Assembly: GCF_014636315.1 (NCBI RefSeq)
Contig: NZ_BMED01000001.1
Coordinates: forward strand, 1,617,941-1,681,940
Source of the DNA: Parundibacterium terreum
Lineage (GTDB): Bacteria; Pseudomonadota; Gammaproteobacteria; Burkholderiales; Burkholderiaceae_D
DNA length: 64,000 nucleotides
Direction of reading: 5' to 3'
Below are positions 8,526-18,260 of the stretch, piece after piece; position 1 is the stretch's first letter, and every line of letters starts with the position of its first letter. The translations under genes were made by a program, and so were the position numbers. The notes under the pieces were generated by a model. The model saw nothing but the letters and a program-made list of their open reading frames with translations. It searched no databases and had not been told where the DNA came from.

Positions 8526-8912
8526 ATGCATACATCAAAGAAAACCGATAGCACCCGCAGGCAACTGCTGCTGACAGCCGTTGCCGGATCGCTGGCGCTG
8601 GGCGGCCTGATGAAGATCGCCAGCGCCAAGCCTGCGCCCAAGACGATACGCATCAGTGCAAAGAAATTTCAGTTCATTCCAGCCGAAGTCAGGCTAAAAC
8701 GCGGGGAAGAAGTGATCCTTGAACTCAGCACCCAAGATGTGTTGATGGGATTTAGCTTGCCGGACCTGAAGATGCGCGCTGATTTGGTCCCGGGGAAAAC
8801 CCAGACGCTGCTCATTACCCCGGACAAGGCCGGTGAATATGTATTCCTGTGCGACGTCTTTTGCGGCTCTGGGCATGAAGATATGTCTGGAAAACTCATC
8901 GTCGAGGGCTGA
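8526..8912 (+). CDS. Exported cupredoxin with CuA-like site (variant ligand set)
   Basis: 128 residues. The N-terminal signal with TRRQLLLTA looks Tat-dependent (residues 10-18), with a hydrophobic run to about 30. The cupredoxin domain ends with the CuA-type loop C109-x3-C113-G-x-G-H117-x2-M120, as in cytochrome c oxidase subunit II and nitrous-oxide reductase. The position where CuA proteins carry the first histidine (DV-x-HSF) reads DVLMGFSLP, with Met74 instead of His. It could therefore bind copper differently, as a mononuclear or altered binuclear site. Co-transcribed with the metallophosphoesterase. Function unknown; electron transfer or periplasmic copper/oxidant handling is inferred. 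Confidence 0.84.
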   Translation: MHTSKKTDSTRRQLLLTAVAGSLALGGLMKIASAKPAPKTIRISAKKFQFIPAEVRLKRGEEVILELSTQDVLMGFSLPDLKMRADLVPGKTQTLLITPDKAGEYVFLCDVFCGSGHEDMSGKLIVEG

Positions 8913-8932
8913 TTGACGTTGGCTGCTAAAAC

Positions 8933-9208
8933 TTATTTCAGATAAGACTTCAGTACACTGACCACCTGCTCCATATCTTCCGCACGCTGCCTGGGGTCCA
9001 CCGCATCCGGCCCCAGGTGTTCCCTCAAATGATCTTCCAGCACTTCCGCCATCAGGCCATTGACTGCACCGCGTATTCCGGCAATCTGCTGCAGGATGGC
9101 GGAGCAGTCGGTTTCCGCTTCCAGCGCACGCTCCAGCGCTTCTGCCTGGCCTTTGATACGCCGGACCCGGGTCAATAGTTGCTTTTTCGACTTCACGGTA
9201 TGCGCCAT
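8933..9208 (-). CDS. rcnR: Ni/Co-responsive repressor RcnR (CsoR/RcnR family)
   Basis: 91-residue all-helical repressor. It has the full RcnR nickel/cobalt ligand set at the canonical numbers: His3, Cys35, His60 and His64. Body motifs RVRRIKGQ and QQIAGIRGAVNGLMAEV are shared with FrmR/RcnR. ATG at 9208 gives MAHTVKSKK, so His3 is preserved; longer upstream starts would displace it. It faces the rcnA-type efflux gene across a 101-bp region with a matching operator, so metal binding should release rcnA. The FrmR (formaldehyde) alternative is disfavoured by the His3/His64 pair and by the neighbour. Confidence 0.9.
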   Translation of the reverse strand: MAHTVKSKKQLLTRVRRIKGQAEALERALEAETDCSAILQQIAGIRGAVNGLMAEVLEDHLREHLGPDAVDPRQRAEDMEQVVSVLKSYLK

Positions 9209-9225
9209 GAGTATTTTTCCCGCCT

Positions 9226-9249
9226 TATAGTATAGTGGGGTACAGTATA
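9226..9249. promoter_or_regulatory. RcnR-type operator (G-tract flanked by inverted TATA/AGTATA arms)
   Basis: The sequence TATAGTATA-GTGGGG-TACAGTATA has an imperfect inverted repeat around a G-rich core, the arrangement known for RcnR/FrmR operators (short G/C tract flanked by AGTA/TACT-like arms). It lies 17 bp upstream of the rcnR start and 60 bp upstream of rcnA. Confidence 0.68.
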
Positions 9250-9309
9250 ATTGTTTTCCGGGGATAGCTGCAACAGCTTCCACTGCCTCACCAATATTGT
9301 AAAAATTTT

Positions 9310-10446
9310 ATGCCTCCTATCTCAGACCTGATACTCCAGGGCTCGACCAATCTCTGGCTTTTCATCCCTACCGCCATCCTGCTGGGAGCGCTGCACGGGC
9401 TGGAACCGGGCCATTCCAAGACAATGATGGCGTCGTTCATCATCGCAGTGCGCGGCACGATAGCGCAGGCGGTCATCCTGGGACTATGTGCAGCCCTGTC
9501 GCACTCGCTGATCGTGTGGGCGCTGGCCGCGTTCGCACTAAAGTTCGGCAACCAGTTGATTGCGGAGCAGGCCGAGCCCTACATCATGCTGCTGTCGGGC
9601 AGCATCGTGATCGCAGTAGCATTGTGGATGCTGTGGCGAACCCGGCAGGATGAGCTGGCGGCCAAGGCACACCAGCATGCACTGCATGGCGGCCAGGTCA
9701 TCAGCACCGGCCACGGCATGCTGGAATTACTCATATTCGAAGACGGTGTGCCGCCGGTATTCCGGCTGTATGCCTACGATGAGCATGAACGTCCTATTCC
9801 ATTCAGTCAGGAACAGGAAATTACGCTGAAAACTCAGCGCCCGGACGGTAGTGAAAATTCCTTCACAATGGTCCCGCACAAGGACTATCTACAATCCAGT
9901 GAAAGCATCCCCGAACCGCATGAATTCAAAGTCTTGTTGAGCGTAAGCCATGGAACGCATGCACACCATTTTGATATCGAATTTAGCGAACACGACCACG
10001 GCCATGCTCACCACGGACACGATCATGGCCACAGCCATGCGCATGAACATGGCGGTAGCGCCGGCTACCAGGACGCACATGAACGCGCCCATGCGGAAGA
10101 AATCAAGCAACGCTTCAACGGGCAGCAAGTAACGACGGGGCAGATTGCCTTGTTCGGCCTTACCGGCGGCCTGATGCCCTGCCCGGCCTCGGTGACGATA
10201 TTAATGATCTGCCTGCAGCTCAAGAAGTTCACGCTGGGGATTGCGATGGTGGCCTCATTCAGCCTGGGCCTTGCACTTTCGCTAGTCAGCGTCGGCGTCA
10301 TCGCCGCCTGGGGAGCACAGCAGATAGGCAAAAAACTGGGGAATCTGAGTACTATCGCCCGCAAGCTCCCCTATCTGTCCAGCGTGCTGATGGTCGTAGT
10401 GGGACTGGTCATGTGCGTGCAAGGCTATGCACACATCCCAGCCTGA
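9310..10446 (+). CDS. rcnA: Nickel/cobalt efflux protein RcnA (NicO family)
   Basis: 378 residues, longer than E. coli RcnA (about 274). Inner-membrane exporter: N-terminal helices with the HGLEPGHSK motif at 29-37, helices near 50-75 and 90-108, then a large loop (about 112-275) and C-terminal helices beginning with GGLMPCPAS near 286-294. The loop contains a predicted soluble insert (about 135-225) and a histidine/aspartate-rich stretch at 228-247 that should bind Ni or Co. Divergent from rcnR and controlled through the shared operator. The extra soluble insert is the main departure from the E. coli protein. Confidence 0.9.
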   Translation: MPPISDLILQGSTNLWLFIPTAILLGALHGLEPGHSKTMMASFIIAVRGTIAQAVILGLCAALSHSLIVWALAAFALKFGNQLIAEQAEPYIMLLSGSIVIAVALWMLWRTRQDELAAKAHQHALHGGQVISTGHGMLELLIFEDGVPPVFRLYAYDEHERPIPFSQEQEITLKTQRPDGSENSFTMVPHKDYLQSSESIPEPHEFKVLLSVSHGTHAHHFDIEFSEHDHGHAHHGHDHGHSHAHEHGGSAGYQDAHERAHAEEIKQRFNGQQVTTGQIALFGLTGGLMPCPASVTILMICLQLKKFTLGIAMVASFSLGLALSLVSVGVIAAWGAQQIGKKLGNLSTIARKLPYLSSVLMVVVGLVMCVQGYAHIPA

Positions 10447-10479
10447 CATCTACTACCGCAGAATGGCCAATTCGGCCTG

Positions 10480-11493
10480 CTACCAGCGCGAGAAATGATC
10501 CTCGGTCACACCCACCAGATCGCGCACCAGCCTCGGTTCGGCATCATGGCTGGCCTTGACCCAGCCGTTAAAGCTGCCCACCGGCTGTAAATAACGGCTG
10601 GCGGCAATCAGCAAATCCTTGTTCTCGCGGCGAAATCCCTCCGGCTGGAAATGCAGATCCAGGAGGCCATCATCAGTCCTGATATGCCACGGCGACATGG
10701 GATTGGAGGCATCAAACTGAAAGCTGGCCTGGCCCAGCGAGATCAGATTCCCGTCCAGCCATAAAACATTCTCCTGCGTGCCAAAATAGCCGGCCTGCAA
10801 ATTGAAGCCCATGTCCAGCGCATGTGCAGAAGCCCAGCGCCAGGATGTTTCCCGAGCCAGGAAACCGTTCGAGTAATCAAAGCTGGCGACACCGCTGTCC
10901 AGCATATAAGATTTCCCGGACGCCTTGACGACACCCCGCATAGGCATGCCGGAAGATTTTTGTGTCGCATGCGCAGCACCTCCGGCGATAGGCCCTAGCG
11001 CCAGCAGGAAAGGCGCAGCGCTTCCTGCATCCAACTCGGCATCGATCTCAAACGCACCGCAACGCAGTTGCAGGCGATAGACATCGGTACCCGCCATATG
11101 CCTGTAGTCAATGCTGTTGGCCAAGAAGCGAAAGCTGCTAGCTGCGCCCGCCGCCGGCCTGTCGCCGACATTGGCCGTCAAACCCGGAAGCCCATCCTGG
11201 GAAAAGCTGCCTACCTCCTTGCCCTGCTTGCGGTCAAACGCATAGGCGAATGCGGTATTGATCCAGCCCAGGTCCACAATGGCAATGCCGCAAAATAGTT
11301 CCTCAGTCGCTAGCGCCACATATTGCCAGCGCTTGTGATGAAAATAGCGCCACGGGCCGCTACGCTGATATGGAGCGCTCAGGCCAGTCCAGTCACATTG
11401 CGCGATCTGTCCTGAAAACTTGCCAAACTGAGGCTGGCCGCGTGCATCCAGCAGACTCGCCGGAGCGGTCATGAGTTGATTGGAAGAAATCAT
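10480..11493 (-). CDS. DUF2804 family protein
   Basis: 337 residues from ATG 11493. No signal peptide. Resembles the DUF2804 family: N-terminal LLDARGQPQFGKFSG, GPWRYFHHKRWQYVAL, GIAIVDLGWINTAFAYAFDR, and a C-terminal DLHFQPEGFRRENKDLL with WGxx-rich beta strands. Function is unknown to me; the repeated aromatic strands suggest a lipocalin/AttH-like beta fold. The frame is open to 11559, but GGGG precedes ATG 11493 and the family begins near MISSNQLMTAP. It has its own promoter region facing the lipase genes, so a link to lipid metabolism is only positional. Confidence 0.75.
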   Translation of the reverse strand: MISSNQLMTAPASLLDARGQPQFGKFSGQIAQCDWTGLSAPYQRSGPWRYFHHKRWQYVALATEELFCGIAIVDLGWINTAFAYAFDRKQGKEVGSFSQDGLPGLTANVGDRPAAGAASSFRFLANSIDYRHMAGTDVYRLQLRCGAFEIDAELDAGSAAPFLLALGPIAGGAAHATQKSSGMPMRGVVKASGKSYMLDSGVASFDYSNGFLARETSWRWASAHALDMGFNLQAGYFGTQENVLWLDGNLISLGQASFQFDASNPMSPWHIRTDDGLLDLHFQPEGFRRENKDLLIAASRYLQPVGSFNGWVKASHDAEPRLVRDLVGVTEDHFSRW

Positions 11494-12833
<1,340 letters not shown>

Positions 12834-12856
12834 GTTCAGGTAAATAATCTTTCACA

Positions 12857-13786
12857 ATGATGATCAAAAAATCTGTCTTACTCCTTGCGGTGGCGGCGCT
12901 GTCCGCCGCCTTTTTTTTTATAACCGCCGGCATGCAAAAGGCAGAGACCCCGGTACCCGTAAAGGACACAGAAAAAAACCTGTTTCCTTTCGTGCGTTCG
13001 CTGCAAGGCACAGCGACGGATGGCAAGCTGGAGGCCAATGCGAATGGGGATTTGATCGCCAGCGCAGAACTGAGGCGCATGTTTGACTACTACCTCTCCG
13101 CGCTGGGAGAAAAATCGCTGGAAGCAATCCGGGCAGAGATAGAAAAGGAGTTGGATCGCAAACTCCAACCCGGTGCGGCAGCGTCCGCCAAGGATCTGCT
13201 GGGCCGCTACCTGGCGTACAAGCGAGAACTGGCCGACGTGGAAAAGAACAGCCAGCTCGCTGGCAACAGCGCCGCCAGCATTCGGGGCCGTTACGCCGCC
13301 ATGCAGATCGCCCGCGGACATTTTTTCAGCTCCGCGGAGAGCCAGGCAATGTTCGGTTTTGACGACGCTTATGATAAGGACGCAGTCGCCAGACTGGAGA
13401 TCAGCCAGGACAATAACTTGAGCGATGCACAGAAAAAGGCAAAATTGGCCGCGCTAGACGCGGCGATGCCACCTGCACTGCGTGAAGAAAAGGAAGCGCC
13501 TTTTATCGTCGTCAAGCTGGAAGAAAAGGCAAATGTACTGCGCGCTCAGGGCGGCAGCGAAGATGATGTGTACCGCATGCGCGCAGCCACGGTATCACCG
13601 GAAGCCGCTGCGCGCCTGGCAGAAGTGGACCGTGAAGACGCGGAATGGAAAAACCGCATTTCTGCCTACCAGGCAGCTCGCCGGCAAATCCTCGGCTCAG
13701 GCGGCGACAATTCACTAGCCATACAGCAGTTGCGTGACAGGCAGTTCACCGCCAGCGAGCAAAAGCGGCTGGCGGCTTACGAGTGA
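12857..13786 (+). CDS. lipB: Lipase-specific foldase LifO/LipB
   Basis: 309 residues. Inner-membrane anchor helix at about 5-23, a short linker, then the helical periplasmic foldase domain. The signature RxxFDYxLSALGE is present as RRMFDYYLSALGE at 73-85. The rest is long charged helices, and QLRDRQFTASEQKRL near the C-terminus is typical. It binds the lipase and steers its folding before secretion. The start has little Shine-Dalgarno sequence, so translation may depend on coupling to lipA. Confidence 0.94.
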   Translation: MMIKKSVLLLAVAALSAAFFFITAGMQKAETPVPVKDTEKNLFPFVRSLQGTATDGKLEANANGDLIASAELRRMFDYYLSALGEKSLEAIRAEIEKELDRKLQPGAAASAKDLLGRYLAYKRELADVEKNSQLAGNSAASIRGRYAAMQIARGHFFSSAESQAMFGFDDAYDKDAVARLEISQDNNLSDAQKKAKLAALDAAMPPALREEKEAPFIVVKLEEKANVLRAQGGSEDDVYRMRAATVSPEAAARLAEVDREDAEWKNRISAYQAARRQILGSGGDNSLAIQQLRDRQFTASEQKRLAAYE

Positions 13787-13796
13787 AATAAATCGA

Positions 13797-13820
13797 TATT
13801 CCCGCACACTGCCGGGAATA
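13797..13820. terminator. Hairpin between lipB and the SDR gene
   Basis: TATTCCCG pairs perfectly with CGGGAATA around an 8-base loop, without a clear T-tract. Probably the shared 3' hairpin of two convergent genes. Confidence 0.5.
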
Positions 13821-13831
13821 CCTCCCCGTAT

Positions 13832-14632
13832 TTAAGCAGCCTGGTAACGCTTGGCCGGATGTTTGTGTGACAGGTTGGGTCCCAGGTGTTTGCGGGCCGC
13901 GTCATACGCATCCCAGTCTGCCGCGTCCGGCAGCGAAGGAATGGTGATCAGCTCGCGCCTGTCCAGGCCGAGCAGAGAAGCATCCACCATCTCTTCCGCA
14001 GTCATCACGATTTCTGTCGGCAAATGCTGTATCGCGACACCAGCCTTGTCCCAGAAATCGGTGCTGGTTGCGCCCGGCAGCACAGCCTGAACCTGTATGC
14101 CTTTGTCTGCAAGTTCGTGGTGCATGGATTGCGTCAGGTTCACGACAAAAGCCTTGCTACCACTATACACGCCGTTCAGCAGTTCAGGCGCCACCGCAAC
14201 AATGGAAGCAATATTGATGACGATGCCACTCGCGCGCTGCACGAAACCGGCAGCCGCCGCACCTGCCAGGCGGGTCAGGGCGATGACGTTCAGTTGTATC
14301 ATCGCTTCCATTTTATCCAGATCGGAATCCAGCAATTTTGACGTAGCGCCTACACCTGCATTATTCAGCAGCAAAGTGATGGAAGCATCGCTGCGCAGGC
14401 GATTTTCCAGTGCCAGCAAATCCGCTTTCTGCGCCAGATCGGCTGCAATCACTTCCACTTTACGTCCGGTTTCCTGCGTCAGACGGCTTGCCAGGGTGTT
14501 CAAGCGCTGCTGATCGCGGGCGACCAGGATCAGGTCGTAACCGCGGCGTGCCAGCCTGTCTGCATATACCGCACCTATACCTGAAGACGCGCCGGTGACC
14601 AGTGCCGTTCCTTTGTGTGTCTGTATGTTCAT
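13832..14632 (-). CDS. Short-chain dehydrogenase/reductase
   Basis: 266-residue classical SDR. TGASSGIG cofactor loop near 14-21, an Arg at the end of beta-2 (LVARDQQRL) favouring NADP, NNAG near 90, catalytic Ser in NIASIVA, and YSGSK (Tyr and Lys) near 155. AAGGAAT precedes the ATG. Substrate unknown. Diverges from the GlxA-type regulator, which may control it. Confidence 0.88.
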   Translation of the reverse strand: MNIQTHKGTALVTGASSGIGAVYADRLARRGYDLILVARDQQRLNTLASRLTQETGRKVEVIAADLAQKADLLALENRLRSDASITLLLNNAGVGATSKLLDSDLDKMEAMIQLNVIALTRLAGAAAAGFVQRASGIVINIASIVAVAPELLNGVYSGSKAFVVNLTQSMHHELADKGIQVQAVLPGATSTDFWDKAGVAIQHLPTEIVMTAEEMVDASLLGLDRRELITIPSLPDAADWDAYDAARKHLGPNLSHKHPAKRYQAA

Positions 14633-14833
14633 TTCATATTCCTTTTAGCAAGCCCAGTCCGAAAGAGGAGCTGAGCAGATGATTAATAAATAAGCAGCAA
14701 TAAACTAAGCTGCAATAAAAGCATCGAAAGCCGAAATACCTGCACGCTGCTGGCGTTTGCGGATTGACGGGGTCAGTGTATGGGTTTATGATTTTGGCAT
14801 AAATGACGTATATACCTCGTTTTAGGACATCAT

Positions 14834-15787
14834 ATGAAACGCATAGGATTTATTGTTTTCCCCGGCTTCCAGATTCTGGATATGGTCGCGATATCGGTAT
14901 TTGAGCTGGCCAATCTGGCGCTGGAGCAAGCCGCATACACAATCGAAGTACTGTCCGAGCATGGCGGCCCGGTGATGAGTTCTGCCGGCGTAAGGGTAGA
15001 GACAGCCGCCTTCACAGATGCCGAGCCGGGTCCTAGCTTCGATACGGTGCTGGTGGCCGGCAGCATGGGCGTGGAGTCGCAGTCGGATGGTCTGCATGCC
15101 TTTTTGAATCGGGCCCTGCTGGAATCGCGCCGCACGGCCAGTATTTGTACTGGCGCATTCATCCTGGCGGAAGCGGGCATCCTGGACGGCCGGCGCGCAA
15201 CCACCCACTGGTACTACGCTCGCGACCTGCAGCGGCGTTTTCCAAACACAAAAATAGAGGAAGACCGCATTTTTATCGTGGACGGTCCGGTGTGGACTTC
15301 TGCCGGCATGACATCCTGCATAGACTTGTGCCTGGCGATGGTAGAGCAAGACCTGGGTGTGGAAATGTCGCGGGGTGTCGCGAAAAAGATGGTGGTATAT
15401 CACCGCCGCAGCGGCGGACAATCGCAGTATTCGGCATTGCTGGAATTAAGTCCCAAGTCGGACCGCATCCAGTCTTCGCTGGTCTATGCCAAGGAAAATT
15501 TACGGCAGGCGCTGACGGTCGAAGAGCTTGCAGCGGTTGCCCATCTGAGCCCGCGCCAGTTCAGCCGTGCCTTTACTGAAGAAACCGGGCAATCACCCGC
15601 CAAGGCGATAGAAAACCTGAGGGTGGAAGCCGCGCGCAATATGCTGGAAGATGGCCGCCATACGATAGATATGGTTGCAGCGGAAACCGGCTTCGGCGAC
15701 CCCGAGCGCATGCGCAGAGCCTTCCTGCGCGCCTTTGGCCAACCGCCGCAATCCATCAAGCGCGCGGCAAAGAGCCTGGCCGCATGA
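14834..15787 (+). CDS. GlxA-type transcriptional regulator (DJ-1/PfpI + AraC)
   Basis: 317 residues. The N-terminal DJ-1/PfpI-like domain (about 1-190) contains the nucleophile-elbow region SICTGAFILAEAG near 104-116; the C-terminal AraC DNA-binding domain has two HTH motifs (VEELAAVAHLSPRQFSRAF and a second around VAAETGFGDPERMRRAF). Such proteins activate or repress neighbouring metabolic genes in response to small molecules. It faces the SDR gene across 200 bp; ligand unknown. Confidence 0.9.
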   Translation: MKRIGFIVFPGFQILDMVAISVFELANLALEQAAYTIEVLSEHGGPVMSSAGVRVETAAFTDAEPGPSFDTVLVAGSMGVESQSDGLHAFLNRALLESRRTASICTGAFILAEAGILDGRRATTHWYYARDLQRRFPNTKIEEDRIFIVDGPVWTSAGMTSCIDLCLAMVEQDLGVEMSRGVAKKMVVYHRRSGGQSQYSALLELSPKSDRIQSSLVYAKENLRQALTVEELAAVAHLSPRQFSRAFTEETGQSPAKAIENLRVEAARNMLEDGRHTIDMVAAETGFGDPERMRRAFLRAFGQPPQSIKRAAKSLAA

Positions 15788-15812
15788 ATTTTTACAAGAA
15801 CTGGAGAACGCC

Positions 15813-17030
15813 CTACTCCGTCGCCGCCATCTTCAGCGACAGCGCTATCCCTTCTGCTGCCAGCGTGATCTCGGCCAGCGAAGGATAGCTGGGAGCAATC
15901 CGGATGTGCCTGTCCTGCGGATCGACTCCATACGGGAAGGAAGCGCCGGCTGTTGTCAGCACGATGCCCAGGTCTTTTGCCAATGCCACCGTGCGCTTTG
16001 CCATGCCGGGCGGGGTCAGCAAGTCAATGAAATAGCCGCCTTTCGGATGGCTCCAGCTCACATCAGCCATGCCCTCCAGTTGCAGCGCAAATTGCGCGTC
16101 CACGGCGGCAAACTTGGACTTCAGTAATTGCCTGTGCTTTTCCATCAAGGCCTCCACATTGGCACGGTTTTTCAGGAACTGTACATGGCGTAGCTGATTA
16201 ACTTTATCCGGACCTATGCTGCGCACCGAAGAGCATTTCTGCCACCAGGCGATATTGGCCGCAGAGCTCGCCATCGCAGCCAAGCCGGAACCGGCAAAGG
16301 TAACTTTTGAGGTAGACGCAAACACAAAGGCGCGATCCGGATTGCCGGCCTTCGCGCACTCTTCCAGCATATTCGGGATGGCGATTTTTTCTTCGCCCAG
16401 ATGATGGAAGCGGTAGGCATCGTCCCATAACAGGCGGAAGTCCTTTGCCGCAGTCGGCATGGCCGCCAGGCGCCGCACTACCTCATCCGAATACACCGTG
16501 CCGGAGGGATTCGCATACTTGGGCACGCACCACATGCTCTTGATGCTGGCATCGCTGGCAACCAGTTTTTCGACCAGATCCATATCAGGACCATCGTCAT
16601 TCATGGGAACATTGATCATCTTGATGCCCAGCGCCTCACAGATACCGAAGTGCCTGTCGTAACCCGGCACCGGGCACAGGAAGCTGACCGGCTCGGCAGA
16701 CAGCCAGCGCGGCTGGCCTGTGGCGCCATACAGCAAATGAAACACAATCACATCATGCATGATGGACAGGCTCTTGCTGCCATCCACTACCACCTGTGAT
16801 GCAGGCAAATCCAGCAATTCGCCGAATAGCGCACGCGCCTCAGGCAAACCCAGTGCGCCGCCGTAATTGCGCGTATCTGTGCCATCGGCAGCGACATAAG
16901 TTTCCATTGCCCCCAGCAGCGCGTTGGACAGATCCAACTGCTCCGGCGAAGGCTTGCCGCGCGACATATCCAGCTTCAGGCCCTTTTGTTTAAATGCCTG
17001 ATATTGCCTGTGAACTTGTGATGCATCCAT
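15813..17030 (-). CDS. PLP-dependent aminotransferase, subgroup Ic (aspartate aminotransferase-like)
   Basis: 405 residues. Fold-type I PLP enzyme resembling the MocR-like/Ic aspartate aminotransferases: LDMSRGKPSPEQLDLSN near the start, RNYGGALGLPEAR, the CPVPGYDRHF substrate loop, WCVPKYANPSGTVYSDE, LLWDDAYR for the cofactor Asp/Tyr and STSKVTFAGSG with the PLP lysine. I chose ATG 17030 because GGAG lies 6 bases upstream; the ATG at 17042 has no ribosome site. Likely makes aspartate or glutamate from the oxo acids. Stands alone between two regulatory loci. Confidence 0.87.
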   Translation of the reverse strand: MDASQVHRQYQAFKQKGLKLDMSRGKPSPEQLDLSNALLGAMETYVAADGTDTRNYGGALGLPEARALFGELLDLPASQVVVDGSKSLSIMHDVIVFHLLYGATGQPRWLSAEPVSFLCPVPGYDRHFGICEALGIKMINVPMNDDGPDMDLVEKLVASDASIKSMWCVPKYANPSGTVYSDEVVRRLAAMPTAAKDFRLLWDDAYRFHHLGEEKIAIPNMLEECAKAGNPDRAFVFASTSKVTFAGSGLAAMASSAANIAWWQKCSSVRSIGPDKVNQLRHVQFLKNRANVEALMEKHRQLLKSKFAAVDAQFALQLEGMADVSWSHPKGGYFIDLLTPPGMAKRTVALAKDLGIVLTTAGASFPYGVDPQDRHIRIAPSYPSLAEITLAAEGIALSLKMAATE

Positions 17031-17150
17031 GCTTTTCTCCATGAGGCTGTTGCTCCATCATCCGCCGCCTGCCTGTATCTGAACAGATATAGATTGCTAC
17101 GATACAGACCGTAACAGATCGCTGAAGGCCGGAATGTGTTCCGATTTTAT

Positions 17151-18041
17151 TCAGTTTTTGAAAAGATCCTCGGCAAAATCGACAAAGGCCTTGATCTTGG
17201 CGGCGCGGTGATGCTTTTGCTGGAACAGCACCGACACCTCCGGCCCCGGTGCAGCCCAGTCCCGGAGGATGGGCACCAGCGAGCCGGCACGCAAGGATTC
17301 CGCCACCGATACCGACATATGCTGGACGATACCCGCACCGGCTTTGGCGGCTTCTATCAATGATGCGACATGATCTATTGCGATCAGGGGCTGTGGAATA
17401 TGCTGGAATTTTTCGCCGTCTTTTTCAAAGGTCCAGGGCCTGACCTGGCGCGAGTTCGGCTTCAGGAAGCTGAGACAAGGAAACTGCGCGAGATCTTCCG
17501 GCGTTGCAGGAACGCCATGCTTTTCCAGGAAGGCAGGAGAAGCACAGCAAACATAGTCGGTTTTATACAGGCTTTTGGCTATCAGGTTGGAGCTGGGTAG
17601 ATCACCTATGCGTATCAGCACGTCCACACCCTCTTCCACCATATCGATATTACGGTCGCCCACTGTAATTTTCAGCGTGATGTCGGGGTAGGCGGCGATA
17701 AAGCGCGGCAGTGCCGGTGCAACGTACATGCGGCTGATAATGCTGGGCATGTCCACCCGCAGGCTGCCGCTGGGTTTTTGATTGGATTGCAGCAGGCTGC
17801 CTTCCAGATCCTCCATATCGCTGATCAGCCTCAAGGCCTGTTCATAGCATTGGCGCCCCTCTTCCGTCAGCGACATGCTGCGCGTGGTGCGATTGAGCAG
17901 TTTGATATTGAAATGCTTTTCCAGCGCTGCGATCTGGTTGGTCACTGATGACGTGGAAACGCCCATCTTGTCGGCAGCCCGGCTAAAACCGCCGAACTCC
18001 ACCACTTTGCAAAACATCCTTAGCGCATCCAGACGATCCAT
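17151..18041 (-). CDS. LysR family transcriptional regulator
   Basis: 296 residues from ATG 18041. N-terminal HTH (DALRMFCKVVEFGGFSRAAD, STSSVTNQIAALE) and the periplasmic-binding-like effector domain (about 90-292). Belongs by pattern to the large group of proteobacterial LysR proteins sitting opposite oxidoreductases. Diverges from the quinone-reductase-like gene at 18261 and probably regulates it. The frame extends to 18074, but the family start MDRLDALRMF fits 18041. Confidence 0.88.
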   Translation of the reverse strand: MDRLDALRMFCKVVEFGGFSRAADKMGVSTSSVTNQIAALEKHFNIKLLNRTTRSMSLTEEGRQCYEQALRLISDMEDLEGSLLQSNQKPSGSLRVDMPSIISRMYVAPALPRFIAAYPDITLKITVGDRNIDMVEEGVDVLIRIGDLPSSNLIAKSLYKTDYVCCASPAFLEKHGVPATPEDLAQFPCLSFLKPNSRQVRPWTFEKDGEKFQHIPQPLIAIDHVASLIEAAKAGAGIVQHMSVSVAESLRAGSLVPILRDWAAPGPEVSVLFQQKHHRAAKIKAFVDFAEDLFKN

Positions 18042-18260
18042 AGACAATTTTCCATATAGCCAGGCAATTAACAAGAAACTGAAGCAGAACTTATTGTATC
18101 ACTGTCAATTTTTTCGCCGATTATCCAGTTTTTCATAATTCTGCATTGCGCCGAGCCCTGTTTTTCCTGAGCGGCCCAGCGCATAGACTCTATTCCATCG
18201 CAAGGGGCAAAGCTTCCCGGCAAATAGCGACAACTTTTAATCATCTAATGGAGAATCATC

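Noticed and set aside
13797..13820. CGGGAATA hairpin after lipB as another ECF promoter element like that at 7462
   Set aside because: Shares ATTCCCG/CGGGAAT with the repeat at 7462 but sits between convergent genes with no start nearby; a 3' hairpin is simpler.
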